Source of the DNA: Limnomonas spitsbergensis
Lineage: Eukaryota; Chlorophyta; Chlorophyceae; Chlamydomonadales
Direction: 5' to 3'
DNA: 64,000 nt
NCBI GenBank assembly: GCA_037349105.1
Contig: JAYJMM010000112.1
Coordinates: 1,674,001 to 1,738,000, forward strand
Shown: positions 35,501 through 42,660 of the stretch, in pieces
Numbering within the stretch: position 1 is the stretch's first letter
How the letters are laid out: each line of letters starts with the position of its first letter
Position numbers and translations under genes: made by a program
Notes under the pieces: generated by a model
What the model was told of the DNA's origin: nothing
The model's database searches: none
Seen by the model: only the letters and a program-made list of their open reading frames with translations

Positions 35501-38500
35501 TTTTTTGTTAAGTTTTTGGGCCCAAGGGGGGGTGGGGGATATGGGGGGGCAACGTTGGGGGGGGGGGGGGGTCTCCCCAAAAAGTACAATATTTGGAAAA
35601 CTTTGTATCTTTTTTTCTGGAGGTCTGTTGAGTCTGACAGTGGCACCTCTGTGTTCTTCTTGCCAACATGAGTCCATTTACATCCTAAAATGTTGCTTGA
35701 ATTACCACATGACCCCCTGGCCCCCCATACTGAGGGTCTGGCTCCTTTGGAGACACCCCGAAACCAGCTGAGACAGCCTTAAAAAGAGCTGTGTATGACA
35801 CACAGCACATGGTAGTGTTGGTCTGGTGGATCAAGAATAAAAAGATCACTTGTGGTCGTTGTAGCAAGGTCATCAAAACCGCTGACCCTGCAACGTCGGA
35901 CGCCATCAGAATGGGAGGGAGTGCGTGGCAGCTGCAGCGATACAGCGCGATTCCAAGGGGTAGAGGACGCTCAAGTTTGCTCCCGTTCCACCTCTAGCTA
36001 CCCCTGCTGCTACCCCAGCTGCTGCCCCAGCTGAGCCAACATTAGCGAGCCCGCCAGCCTGTCCTGCTCCATCTCCGGCTGAGAATGAGGCTGCAACGGC
36101 GTCGCCTCCCTCGTCAGATGTTGCGCCATTGCGAGAGGGCTCAAAGTGCCAGGGCTATTCACCTCCCGTCGGCCAGCCTTTTGCAGCGCATTGGGCATTC
36201 GCTGCACACAGTGCTCGCGCACCACTGCCTTTCACGTTCGAGGAGAGGGGCCTGACCAATTGACTGTTGGCATGAATTGTGATTGCTAGCGAGCATTAGT
36301 CGGTACTCAGTAGCCTGGCTGAGCCCAGTACACAAATTGACTGTTGGCATAAATTGTACGAATTGAAATATACCGGTAGAGTGTAGACGCGCCTTGACGA
36401 GCTGATAAAAAAACACCCCTTACATGCCATGTAATTTTGAATTGTGACTGAGATATTTAAATTTCAACCGGGTTCCGGAGGCGGTAGGTGGGTGGGTTGC
36501 AGGCTTGGTTGCTCGATTTTATATTCGGGGCCGGGGTCCCTGGCTTTTATTTCTGACCCCCCTCGTAAAAATGTTCGTATTAATGGCCTGGTAAGTGACT
36601 GAACACGGTATTCAAAAAAAAATGGCATTGATGGCGGCAGAGTCAACCAGCATGGCGGTGCACAGCGTATGTGGACATGAGCCAGAGGTTGCTAGGATTC
36701 CTGACTCCAGACCCCTTCATATCTTTGCCAGACTGCTGGGTGGCCAGTGGCCACCGCTGGGTGTCGATGGGGTCATTGGCTCATTGCGATTCCTGAATGC
36801 TGAATGGATCTCTGTATTTGCTACAGTGCGCACCAGACCACTACCTTGACAGGCTGCTGGGCGGCCACCGCTGGGCCGATGCGGACCCCACCTAGGAACG
36901 TGGCCTACAGCCGGTGGACCGAGCAGCAGGGCTTGCTGCACCAGGCCGCCCCGGCCATGGACTAGGAATCCCACATGATGTGCAGCGGCCCCCCCCTCCC
37001 CCCTCCCCCCTCCCCCCTCCCCCTCCTCCCCCCTGCCAGCGAGCGATTGCGCTTGAGCTGGAAACAAAAAGGGTTAATTCGTCCAGCGCGAGTGTGGACC
37101 CGCACCTGCTTGCAATCGTGAGGAGCGCCAGGTCGACGGCCAGGCACAAGACGCGGATGTCCCCCTGCATCACAACCGAGACGTCCTCGCCGCTGGCCTC
37201 CATGAGGGCCGTGCAAGCGGCATAGACCTCCGCCCTGTCCGGCACGTACAGCTGGCCCTCGGGCAGCGGGTCCACGCACGGGTAAGCAGGCACCAAGACG
37301 CTCGGGTCAGGCCGCATGCTGGATGCCGCCCGTGCGGCCGCAGCGGCGGCGGAGGACGCGAAAGGTGTCTGGAAAGCAGACGCGACGAGCAGGGGAGCTG
37401 GGAGACCGCCGGGGGCGGCGGCCTGGCCCATTCCGGTCTCTTGGGCAACATTGAGGCGCTGGTTGAACGTAGAGGCAGGGGGCGCTGGCTGCACCGGGAC
37501 AAAGCCAGTAGGTTTCCTGCAGCGCGGGTCCCTGACGGGGGGCGGGAAACGTGGAGCTTGCTGCAGAGGCGCCTGCGGCCACACCGGCAGCCCGCACATG
37601 TGTGGAGGGAGCTCCATGGCTGGAAAGGGCGCGCCTGAGGAGGAGGAGGGCGCAGCGGTAGGAGCCAGCGCGGCCGGAGTCGGCATCGGGACGAACGGCA
37701 CGTCGCGCTGCATGTGAGGTGGGAGGCTGCCCGGTGGAAAGCGATTCCCCTCGGCATCACCGCCAGGCGGCAGCGGGGGCGGGGGTGGCAGCACCACCTT
37801 GACCACCGGCTCGCTGCGGGCAGAAGGGACGTCGACATAGAAGCCGCTGTTGTAAAGCGAGTCAGATCTGTCGGCGCGCTCCACACTGTACGCCTTGCTG
37901 ACCCCATGCATCGCAGTAGCGTCCTCGCATTTTGGGACATCGAGGCCTCCGTCCCCCCTCTCCTCTGTGGGAGCAGCAACAGCAGCAGCAACAGGAGTGG
38001 CAGCAGCGGTGGCGGCGGTGGCGGCAGCAGCGGAGTTATCTTCGAGGCGCCTTGGCCGCTTGCCCTCAGCCCCGCCTGCAGGCGGGCCCTCACCCCGGGC
38101 GCGCTTGAAATCGGCAGGCAGGCGGTTTGGGGGCTCAAGATGGGCGGGCCCTGCAGAATTCTGCTTCTGCTGCCGCTTGTCAGCTGCGGCCTTCAGCCTT
38201 TTGGCCTCCTTCACATGACGATACAGGGCATCGAGCCTGCAGGGTTTCGGGAGTAAGGTTCAGGGTTTGGAATTTCGCTTTGGTGGCCCTAAACCCTACA
38301 CCCTCGTCAAAGCATGGTCCAGGTCAGCAAGCCTAAATGTTTAATGGTTCAGGGATTAGGTTAAGGGTTTGGGAACAAGCACTAGTGGCACTACAAATGT
38401 ACACCCTAACCTGAAAGCGCAATGCAGGTCCCCCAGCATGTGGGGTTCAGGCGTTTCGGAACAGCACCAACGGCATAAAACCCTACACCCTCCTAACAAC

Positions 38501-39841
38501 ACCGAGCAGGTCCCCTGTCCTTCCACAATGTCCATGCAACCAAACACAGAAACGTAGACACACAGGCATATGTCTGGCCATGTAGACCCGCCGACACATG
38601 TCTGGACATTTAGACTCCCAGAAACTATTTTTATTACCCATGCAGGGCGGAGGTTAGGCCGCATGTCTGGCCATTTGGAGACGGACTAGCATGTCTGGCC
38701 ATTAAGACTCACAGACACTATTTGTATCACCTATGCAGGGGCGGCGCTTATGACACATGTCTGGCCATGAAAACACGGTGAGGCATGCGTGGCCATGAAA
38801 ACACGGAGAAGCATGTCTGACTGTTAAAACTTTGAGAGACATGTCTGACCTGGTGATGCACTCTACAAATCTCGATGTCCCGGTCAGCTCGTGATGATGG
38901 TATTTACAGTACTCAAAAGTCTCCCTGCATCGTGCAAGCACCAGGCAGGCCCGCGCTGATGAGAATATAGGCGCATGGTGGCAAGCAATCGTACCACGTG
39001 CATGCCCTTTGTTTTGGCAGCAGAATCATCAGCCACTGCTGCAGGTCATCAATCGAGCCATGCGCCTGTCTGTTATGGACTGTGCGGAGCGTAGGGAAGG
39101 AAGCGCGCCATGCACTGCTTCTCGATGGGTATCTTGGGAATGTAAGGAAAGAAGCGCGCCATGTGACAGGTGCCTGTAGGAGGCGCCCGAGCAGCGTCTG
39201 CAGTCACTGAGGCATGCCATGCACTGCTTTTCAATGTTTCAGATCGAAATGTAAGGAAACAGGCGCGGCATGCGACCGGCGTCCGTAAGATGTGCCTACA
39301 TGGCACATGCCCTTTGTATTAGCAACAGCATCAGCAGTTACTGCTGCAGCGCATCAAGCATGCCATGCACTGAATTCCATGGGCTCTTTGCGGACCATGA
39401 GAAAATAGGCATGCCATGCAACGTGCACCCATGCATGACTCTGAGGAAATAATCATGACATGCAACAGGCGCCCATGCATGACCCTGAGGAAAGAGGTAT
39501 GCCATGCAACAAGCACCCATGGATGAATGCGATGAGGAAGAAAGCATGTCATGGGACTCTCACTTAAGCGTGATCTCCTCATCAAGCAGCATAGCAACAT
39601 GGCACTCCTTGAACGGCTTGCCGTGCTTGGTCAGAACCAGGGTCATGTTGCCATCGACGAGTCGACATGACTCGATCGACCAAATTTCTGCTCCGCCCGG
39701 CCGCTCTTGGACCTTCACGAGCAAGCCTTTGAGAGCACTGGTCAGGCGCACGAACCCCTCGTCCCACTTATCCCAGAAGAGTAGTATCTGGGATCTAGTG
39801 CAGAAAATGGACGACACCAGTCCGATGAGTACTTCGCTCAT
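15556..39841 (-). CDS. very large multi-exon gene: RS-domain, low-complexity, probably nuclear protein
   Basis: Exons in transcript order are 39841-39564, [one unresolved], 38955-38850, 38236-37106, 34585-34408, 33610-33528, 30990-30606, 29724-29633, 29400-29346, 28117-28014, 26298-26244 (tentative), 24059-22779, 21952-20375, 18674-17169 and 16494-15556 (stop). From 38955 to 28014 every join fits in phase (2/1, 2/1, 0/0, 2/1, 0/0, 2/1, 0/0), which is strong evidence for one transcript. The four last big exons are all phase 0 at both ends, so they fit but prove less; they could be a second gene. The product would exceed 2,400 residues: a helical N-terminal half, a long RS domain, Pro-rich tandem repeats and an Ala-rich tail ending in acidic DFVSFEDMHY. 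A role in pre-mRNA processing or transcription is inferred from the RS domain only. No named family was recognised. Confidence 0.5.
17169..18674 (-). CDS. large-gene exon with three sets of Pro-rich tandem repeats
   Basis: Acceptor GCCCAG, donor GTAGGG, 502 codons, phase 0 at both ends. It holds three 40-residue repeats (PEYAQPVYSGYPTTAAAPSQ then PPPPPRPSVF; 120-bp period, 18361-18600), five 19-residue repeats with VCPPGYPPPAASVQPP (17650-17880), and about six 12-residue repeats with STEGLPSTAL (17450-17640). In between is an acidic Trp/Pro-rich linker (EEGPQPEWFELL). These are typical of disordered RNA-processing proteins; the function is not known. Confidence 0.65.
18770..19550. repeat. 52-bp minisatellite in two blocks
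   Basis: Units of about 50 bp, GGCACTTAGGCGTCGGGTTT then CGCGCAGAGCAAGGTATCGG, occur about five times at 18770-19030 and seven times at 19230-19550. The interval between is unrelated. The array lies in the intron upstream of the exon ending at 17169. Confidence 0.75.
19790..19970. repeat. imperfect tandem repeat, about 45 bp
   Basis: Units of GTTTACAGTGCGCTGTTCAT with TATAGGGTTT, four to five copies. It is intronic. The rest of 19560-20370 shows no exon I can support. Confidence 0.5.
20375..21952 (-). CDS. large-gene exon encoding an RS (Arg/Ser) domain
   Basis: Acceptor CTGCAG, donor GTGAGC, 526 codons, phase 0 at both ends. It starts with three copies of a 20-residue repeat (AGQRGSTCIQPGDPPSDHQ), then a Gly/Ala/Thr-rich region and PDDAGDGRRESSAEAARRD. 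A long RS domain follows (RSRSGERRSRSRGRRSKSRG, then RERGREREGDRERERGRERG). The end is basic and Pro-rich with SPKVLKARAMMAAMSLPLSF and KAQVMRLAMLNSEVP. RS domains mark SR-type splicing and transcription-coupled proteins of the nucleus; no RRM is visible. Confidence 0.65.
22425..22505. repeat. 11-bp tandem repeat
   Basis: Units of AGGATCCAGCC/AGGATCCCCCC, about seven copies, in the intron after the exon ending at 22779. Confidence 0.6.
22555..22800 (-). repeat. about 100-bp repeat carrying the splice donor, three copies
   Basis: The donor of the exon ending at 22779 reads CTG|GTGAGAGGTTCC. Further sites CTG|GTGAGGGGCTCC (boundary 22684/22685) and CTG|GTGAGAGGTTCC (boundary 22557/22558) follow in diverged repeat units that also share CCCCGGGCMGGCYGTARCGA. 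Confidence 0.65.
22779..24059 (-). CDS. large-gene exon: helical start, Pro/Gly/Ser-rich middle, helical end
   Basis: Acceptor CCCCTCAG, donor GTGAGA, 427 codons, phase 0 at both ends. It begins QQLAQVQLEYHALLIPHSIL and LPEHALKLLQQDRALLALVK, then has a Gly/Pro/Ser-rich stretch with four copies of SSHPQQPSPLLPPPP, and ends with a predicted helix (QRVRNTVHRLVRQLLLAGG, DLQTELDMRAWLGNAAG). The plus strand is open as a Gly-rich shadow, which is rejected because its codons follow the repeat in the wrong phase for splicing. Confidence 0.6.
24190..24510. repeat. 15-bp minisatellite, about 22 near-identical units
   Basis: Units GGCAACAGAGTCCAG, with CAT or CAC variants grouped at the left end. This is a young array, just upstream of the exon starting at 24059. 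Confidence 0.9.
24716..25150. repeat. 18-bp minisatellite, about 24 units
   Basis: Units GGGCATGCCAGGGCAACA with changes. The unit shares GGGCAACA with the neighbouring 15-bp array, so the two may have a common origin. Confidence 0.9.
25225..25490. repeat. CTGY tetranucleotide microsatellite
   Basis: About 65 units of CTGT/CTGC with a few CATG and CTCT interruptions. Confidence 0.9.
25570..26068. repeat. GGGTGCA / GGTGCA mixed 7/6-bp array
   Basis: About 500 bp of GGTGCAG units in which a 6-bp (GGTGCA) and a 7-bp (GGGTGCA) unit alternate irregularly. All six frames are open over long stretches, which is an artefact of the repeat. Confidence 0.95.
26244..26298 (-). CDS. tentative small exon of the large gene
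   Basis: After acceptor CCCCCCCAG the minus strand encodes WLHAFLASIHDIALVTAS with the one-base entry that the preceding exon (ending at 28014 with two spare bases) needs. The donor GTACAT is weak and could be elsewhere, for example GTGACG 12 bases earlier. Confidence 0.4.
26280..26680 (-). repeat. about 55-bp minisatellite carrying a splice acceptor
   Basis: About eight units. On the minus strand each reads CCTACCTCCCCCCCAG|GTGGCTGCATG, the intron end and exon start of the small exon at 26298, followed by TTTTTCCT and CCCTCAACC. Acceptor and exon start are thus multiplied upstream of the exon. Confidence 0.7.
26805..26950. repeat. 12-bp minisatellite
   Basis: About 12 units of GGCTTTCATAAA, with TTCATGAA and TTGATAAA variants. 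Confidence 0.9.
27130..27600. repeat. about 30-bp minisatellite
   Basis: Around 15 degenerate units of ATCACACAATCACACTTAAC then ATCCAGCTGTC. It is AT-richer than the surroundings. Confidence 0.8.
27729..27806 (-). pseudogene. decayed duplicate of the exon at 28014-28117
   Basis: The minus strand encodes CFVLTEDPFTGQPSKANS with donor CAG|GTAAGA, clearly related to CSVLTEDPVTGHPSSEL of the upstream exon. The end is two bases longer and so out of phase. A 65-bp repeat with CTAG|GMGGGCGGTGTC (27795-27900) precedes it. Confidence 0.6.
28014..30990 (-). CDS. four phase-linked central exons of the large gene
   Basis: The exons are 30990-30606 (acceptor TCACAG, donor GTAGGG), 29724-29633 (GGCAG/GTGAGG), 29400-29346 (CCGCAG/GTGAGT) and 28117-28014 (TTCAG/GTAAAA). 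The first gives YQGIGADINPDLIPELNLDG, then RPLAKACINCIGEIEIGQEG and an Ala-rich stretch. The others encode AHEADLMASIFTHKIPFRCR, YQKNVAVDEAGMHFPLDQ and SHLPGEMVAEKQLFCSVLTE. The Cys pairs in CRTC and CINC might bind zinc, but no named finger is complete. Joins are 0/0, 2/1 and 0/0. Confidence 0.65.
28140..28560. repeat. degenerate telomere-like repeat
   Basis: Runs of GGGTTTAGGGTTAAGGGTTT with many changes, in an intron. Similar runs occur through the large gene at 29760-30180, 31015-31515 and 34600-34885. Confidence 0.6.
28751..29026 (+). other. low-GC ORF inside an intron, possible mobile-element fragment
   Basis: A 91-codon ORF rich in Trp (HWLTWQLDEITWDCKAIELD, WMGYTTKLDSMTIGWNRP) lies in sequence clearly lower in GC than its surroundings and opposite in strand to the host gene. 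It could be the remains of a transposase. I cannot name a family. Confidence 0.3.
29870..30180. repeat. about 50-bp tandem repeat with telomere-like core
   Basis: Six units of CCTAAACCCTAAGGCAGCCC then TGTTTATTTCAGGTTGTT. It is intronic, between the exons starting at 29724 and ending at 30606. Confidence 0.75.
31015..31515. repeat. GGGTTCAGGGTCTA satellite
   Basis: About 500 bp of degenerate 7/14-bp units GGGTTCAGGGTCTA, starting 25 bases upstream of the acceptor of the exon at 30990. Confidence 0.85.
31520..32145 (-). mobile_element. dispersed element E2, uninterrupted copy (about 620 bp)
   Basis: It matches 35395-36575 block by block: GGCAAAAACAAAAA, GTAGAGCTT, GAGCGTTCCATAGCTG, GGAGGTCTGTTGAG, TTAAATTACCACATGACCCC, GCGCCTTGACGAGCTGAT and GGGTTCCGGAGGCGG. 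The minus strand has a related ORF in both copies (MESCWQGEH, LNRPPEKKI, KKQLWNALVKLYK here). It is bounded by GC-rich homopolymers. The class is unknown. Confidence 0.6.
32883..33106 (+). repeat. dispersed repeat R1, copy c
   Basis: A well-kept copy: TGGCTGGGGCTAATCTTCTG, GTTGCTTGCCCAGGGGGGTC, ACCGGTTTACGGGCAC, and the end GGACTGTAAAAACTTCACAA, which is shared with 55489 and 60549. Confidence 0.75.
33120..33545 (-). repeat. about 100-bp repeat carrying exon end and donor, five copies
   Basis: The exon ending at 33528 reads CAGCTGTGCGAAAA|GTGAGG. Diverged units with CAGYTGTGAGGAAAGTGAGG, each followed by GGTTTAAACCTCGACCCTG, occur at about 33440, 33350, 33250 and 33140. The ORF at 32479-32676 begins with a related segment (LARALLQLGKR against LARAVLQLCEK). 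Confidence 0.6.
33528..34585 (-). CDS. two phase-linked exons of the large gene
   Basis: 34585-34408 has acceptor GTACAG and donor GTGGGT; it encodes YPGGYEDSRVQPERIPAHNP and LRIEELIKMKAILQGMQDML. 33610-33528 has acceptor GCCAG and donor GTGAGG; it encodes VSDFAQENKGRAGLTETLAR. The join is phase 0. The second exon leaves AA, completed by G of the exon at 30990 to Lys. Helical, Leu-rich content suggests a protein-binding domain. Confidence 0.65.
34598..34885 (-). repeat. telomere-like / acceptor-proximal minisatellite
   Basis: About nine units of GGGTTTAGGGCAGGTGTACA. On the minus strand each contains CTGTACACCTGCCC, the sequence just upstream of the acceptor of the exon at 34585. A second acceptor-like copy (GCTTTGCATGCAG|GTACAG) lies near 34950. 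Confidence 0.65.
35395..36575 (-). mobile_element. dispersed element E2, copy split by an insertion
   Basis: The same blocks as 31520-32145 occur in the same order, but the copy is broken between GCTGAGACAGCCTTA (about 35782) and TACGAATTG (about 36358). Confidence 0.6.
35783..36357 (+). mobile_element. about 570-bp insertion within E2 with coding-like sequence
   Basis: It is absent from the other E2 copy. The plus strand encodes MYDTQHMVVLVWWIKNKKIT CGRCSKVIKTADPATSDAIR-type sequence (35791 onward) and, in another frame, a Pro/Ala-rich stretch and VGQPFAAHWAFAAHSARAPL ending at TGA near 36262. The short repeat TTGACTGTTGGCATRAATTGT occurs twice near its right end (36259 and 36337). Confidence 0.5.
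37106..39841 (-). CDS. 5' exons of the large gene
   Basis: 39841-39564 starts MSEVLIGLVSSIFCTRSQ (or, after a CACTAG acceptor, at ILLFWDKWDEGFV) and continues WSIESCRLVDGNMTLVLTKH; its donor is GTGAGA. 38955-38850 encodes RACLVLARCRETFEYCKYHH. 38236-37106 (376 codons) encodes LDALYRHVKEAKRLKAAADK, a basic nuclear-localisation-like run (GKRPRRLED), Pro-rich linkers and a helical end (VYAACTALMEASGEDVSVVM). The last two join in phase 2/1. Between 39564 and 38955 the phases do not fit, so an exon is missing; a candidate (DDLQQWLMILLPKQ) lies near 39000-39080. Confidence 0.6.
38555..38848. repeat. about 80-bp repeat with CATGTCTGGCCAT core
   Basis: Units of GACACATGTCTGGCCATTWAG repeat up to the donor of the exon ending at 38850, whose donor itself reads GTCAGACATG on the minus strand, the reverse of the core. 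Confidence 0.55.
38990..39545. repeat. imperfect repeats with GCCATGCA core
   Basis: Degenerate units containing GCGCGCCATGCACTGC, CATGACTCTGAGGAAA and two diverged copies of CTGCAGCAGTGGCTGATGAT (minus strand, near 39045 and 39345). The latter may be an exon and its decayed duplicate. Confidence 0.5.
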
Positions 39842-40058
39842 TCCCTAAGGTGCATAGTTCCAGTGAAGGGTGCCGACATTATTTTAATATGCACCACGCG
39901 GATTTTAATCGAGACATTAAAGGGTTGCAATTTGAAGAGGAAGGAGGTCCGGGTCCTGCTTTGCCCTCGCGGCCTTGCTCAGCACCCTCCGGAACCAAGC
40001 AAGGCAGAAAGACACACGCAGTCACACACTCTCAAGCCACGCTCAGGCGTTTTCTTTC

Positions 40059-40686
40059 TTTAGGGATCTCCTTCATGGGACTCTGTAAAAAAAGTGTGCC
40101 TAGAAAAAAAAAGTGACTAAAAAAAAAATCGTGGGGATCTTTGGCACCTTCCCCGGGTTTCTGTTGGTGTCTTTTATTTTCTTGAACCCTTCGCTCTTTT
40201 TCTGGGTTGTTTTCTTTCGGGTGCGAACAACCATCGGCGTGTCAGTGCGATAACGCACGGTATGCAACATTTTTTTCTGCCACCGGCAGGTATCGAACTC
40301 GCGACCTCCGCTTGACAGTATCGTCGATGCTAGGCTGTAAGCGACTGGCACCAGTACGGCATTAGTCACAGACGATTACGTCGGGTGGGTGGCGGGCGAG
40401 AGGTGTCATCGCCGCGCGGCCCAAAAGCTTTTCGAATTCATGTCGCCTACACCCGACGTTGGGTGCAATAGAATCGCATTGCTAATGCGCTGCTTTTGAT
40501 CGAGGCCGCGCTTGCGCTAGAACACTTCGTGGCAACCCACCCCTGGCCTGTGCCTGCGGAGCGTCGTGAGCCGTCGCTTCGGCATAAAAGTTTCTCTTGC
40601 GCGTGTTTGTGCTTTTTTTTTTTAGTCACTTTTTTTTTCTAGGCACACTTTTTTTACAGTCTCCCATAAAGGAGATCCCTAAAAAA
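40059..40686. mobile_element. MITE-like element with about 65-bp terminal inverted repeats
   Basis: The left end TTTAGGGATCTCCTTCATGG, then CTGTAAAAAAAGTGTGCC, AGAAAAAAAAAGTGACTAAA, is mirrored at 40618-40686 in inverse orientation with few changes. The internal 450 bp (40139-40585) recurs inverted at 41528-41960. No transposase is encoded. No clear target-site duplication is visible. Confidence 0.65.
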
Positions 40687-40809
40687 CAAACACGCACACC
40701 AAACCTAGGGCCCAATTCCACCTGTGTCCGGAACTCGAAAAATAGTGCCAGCTAGACAAAAGTCAATTCCACTAGTGTTCGGGATCTTGTTCGGGATCCT
40801 GCCCACCCA

Positions 40810-40892
40810 TTATCCGTACCCGACGAGGCATGATTTTTGCATCGTGCCCAGGGGGGTCGATGCAAAACTCAAGCCTCGCCGGGTACGGATAA
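40810..40892. ncRNA. long hairpin, possible small-RNA precursor
   Basis: The left arm TTATCCGTACCCGACGAGGC pairs with GCCTCGCCGGGTACGGATAA (one mismatch), and TTTTGCATCG pairs with CGATGCAAAA. The loop is TGCCCAGGGGGGT. The stem is about 30 paired bases. Whether it is transcribed is unknown. Confidence 0.35.
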
Positions 40893-41009
40893 GCGTGACA
40901 GCGAGGCGTGGCTCCATTTCATCACTTGATTATCACTCTCAGTCGCGCGCGTAATTCGTTTCATTCATCTCGTTCAATTTATCTCTCTTTCTCCACGGTC
41001 TCTTTCGTC

Positions 41010-41369
41010 ATGGCTGACAATCCGTCTGACGGCGGCAAAGATCTTGCAGGCGCCTTTGCAGAGATCAGCGCGCGCATGGAGTGGCGCAAAGAGCACCACA
41101 AAGAGCAAAGCGCACAGAGCAGCGAACAGCGCAAAGAACAGCGCAAAGAACAGAGCAAAGAACAGAGCAAAGAACAGAGCAAAGAACAGAGCATAGAACA
41201 GCACAAAGTGCTACGCAAAGACAAGAGCAGCACAAGGAACAAAGATCAGCGCAAAGATCAGCGCGCAGAGGAGCGCAAAGAGCACCGCAAAGAGCAAAGA
41301 TCAGCGCAAACGAGAAAAGAAAACACAAGAGCAGCGCCTAGCAGCACAAAAAGCACAGAGGCTGGTTGA
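41010..41369 (+). CDS. charged coiled-coil protein of the inverted-repeat element
   Basis: 119 codons from an ATG in CGTCATGG to a stop at 41367-41369. The N-terminus is MADNPSDGGKDLAGAFAEIS; the rest is built on EQRKEQSKEQSKEQ, later DQRKDQRAEERKEH, with Gln, Lys, Glu and Arg dominating, so a single charged helix or coiled coil is predicted. The repeat period is 12 bases (AGCAAAGAACAG). No catalytic motif is visible. The upstream frame is open but without a better start. Confidence 0.4.
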   Translation: MADNPSDGGKDLAGAFAEISARMEWRKEHHKEQSAQSSEQRKEQRKEQSKEQSKEQSKEQSIEQHKVLRKDKSSTRNKDQRKDQRAEERKEHRKEQRSAQTRKENTRAAPSSTKSTEAG

Positions 41370-42061
41370 CAGGCTGTAATGTAAAGAGATTTGGTTTCGC
41401 CCGTACCCGAACATCTCGCGTGCTCAAGTGGAATTGCATTTGCTGTATTCCCCAGCCCTCTGTTTCCAACCAGAAAAACTGACACCGGGATTAATCCCGG
41501 CGAGGCGCAGGTGGAATTGGGCCCCTACTATGCCGAAGCGACGGCTCACGACGCTCCGCAGGCACAGGCCAGGGGTGGGTTGCCACGAAGTGTTCTAGCG
41601 CAAGCGCGGCCTCGATCAAAAGCAGCGCATTAGCAATGCGATTCTATTGCACCCAACGTCGGGTGTAGGCGACATGAATTCGAAAAGCTTTTGGGCCGCG
41701 CGGCGATGACACCTCTCGCCCGCCACCCACCCGACGTAATCGTCTGTGACTAATGCCGTACTGGTGCCAGTCGCTTACAGCCTAGCATCGACGATACTGT
41801 CAAGCGGAGGTCGCGAGTTCGATACCTGCCGGTGGAAACAACCCAGAAAAAGAGCGAAGGGTTCAAGAAAACAACCCAGAAAAAGAGCGAAGGGTTCAAG
41901 AAAATAAAAGACACCAAAAGAAACCCGGGGAAGGTGCCAAAGATCCCCACGATTTTTCTTTCTTTTAGGTCGCTCGCCTGCCTGCCGCCTCCTGCAGCAA
42001 ACCCTGTAACGACGGCTGCATTTTTTGTGGCAATGCCATACCGTATGCCATCTCCTGAAGG

Positions 42062-42500
42062 GTGAGACGGTTCGACTAGCGGTTTAGAGGTGCCTGCATT
42101 CGTTGATTTGATTCAATCTCTCTCTCTGTCTCTGAGTCCTAGCCCCACGATCTCTAGCCCTCCTGCCAAGATGAAGTAGAATGCCACTACTGTTGCCTAT
42201 AGGCTACCTACATGGCCTGGCCTGGCCTGCATAGTGAGTAATGGCCAATTCCTGCCCTGCCCTTTGGAAGTTTGAAGTGCTTGCACAAAGTTCCACAAGG
42301 GTTTGCACCAGACCACCTTAAACAGGGGCAACAGGCCACTGTTGGGGAGCAAACACTGGGCCCATGGGGATCTAATCTATCTTGACAAGCCTGGGGAATG
42401 GGGACCATGGCCTAATCACAGAAGGAACCCCGGCCAGCCACAGGCCATGACTGAGCTGAATTGTGGCTGAAACACCCTAAAATTAGCACTGATTGTTTTC
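42062..42500. other. no gene recognised
   Basis: No ORF with splice support and no clear repeat was found. Confidence 0.4.
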
Positions 42501-42509
42501 ACACCACCA

Positions 42510-42660
42510 ACTTCTGTCGTTGTGTGTTCATTACATGCCCATGAGGGGGTCATTCTTTCTTGATCGCTGTTGAGTGTGTTCAGTGCTCGAATCGGTATGC
42601 GGGCACCTGTCGCATGCATACAGTCATTCAAATGCAATGCTTTGCTGGGATAAAAAATCC
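42510..42660 (+). repeat. dispersed repeat R1, copy d (diverged)
   Basis: It shares TTGTGTGTTCATTACATGCC, GGGGGTCATT, CGCTGTTGAGTGTGTTCAGTG, ATCGGTATGCGGGCACCTG and GCATGCAT...AATGCAATGC with other copies. Confidence 0.45.

Larger units (their letters stand above)
40709..41520 (+). mobile_element. core of the inverted repeat, bounded by 17-bp perfect inverted repeats
   Basis: It begins GGGCCCAATTCCACCTG and ends with the exact reverse complement CAGGTGGAATTGGGCCC. Inside are a strong hairpin (40810-40892) and one ORF (41010-41369). Confidence 0.6.
40139..41960. mobile_element. large inverted repeat (arms 40139-40585 and 41528-41960) around an 800-bp core
   Basis: The arms match almost base for base over CCCACCCACCCGACGTAATC, AGTACGGCATTAG and AGCAGCGCATTAGCAATGCG. 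The right arm lacks about 60 bp present in the left (40215-40280) and carries a tandem 34-bp duplication (AACAACCCAGAAAAAGAGCG). Both arms contain a 73-base segment with GAGTTCGATACC in the place of a tRNA T loop and complementary 5-base ends TGCCA/TGGCA; it may be tRNA-derived. Confidence 0.65.

Noticed and set aside
41750..41835. tRNA gene
   Set aside because: Length 73, TTCGA in place and 5-base ends pair, but the D arm and anticodon stem do not form and the T stem has a mismatch, so it is at most tRNA-derived.
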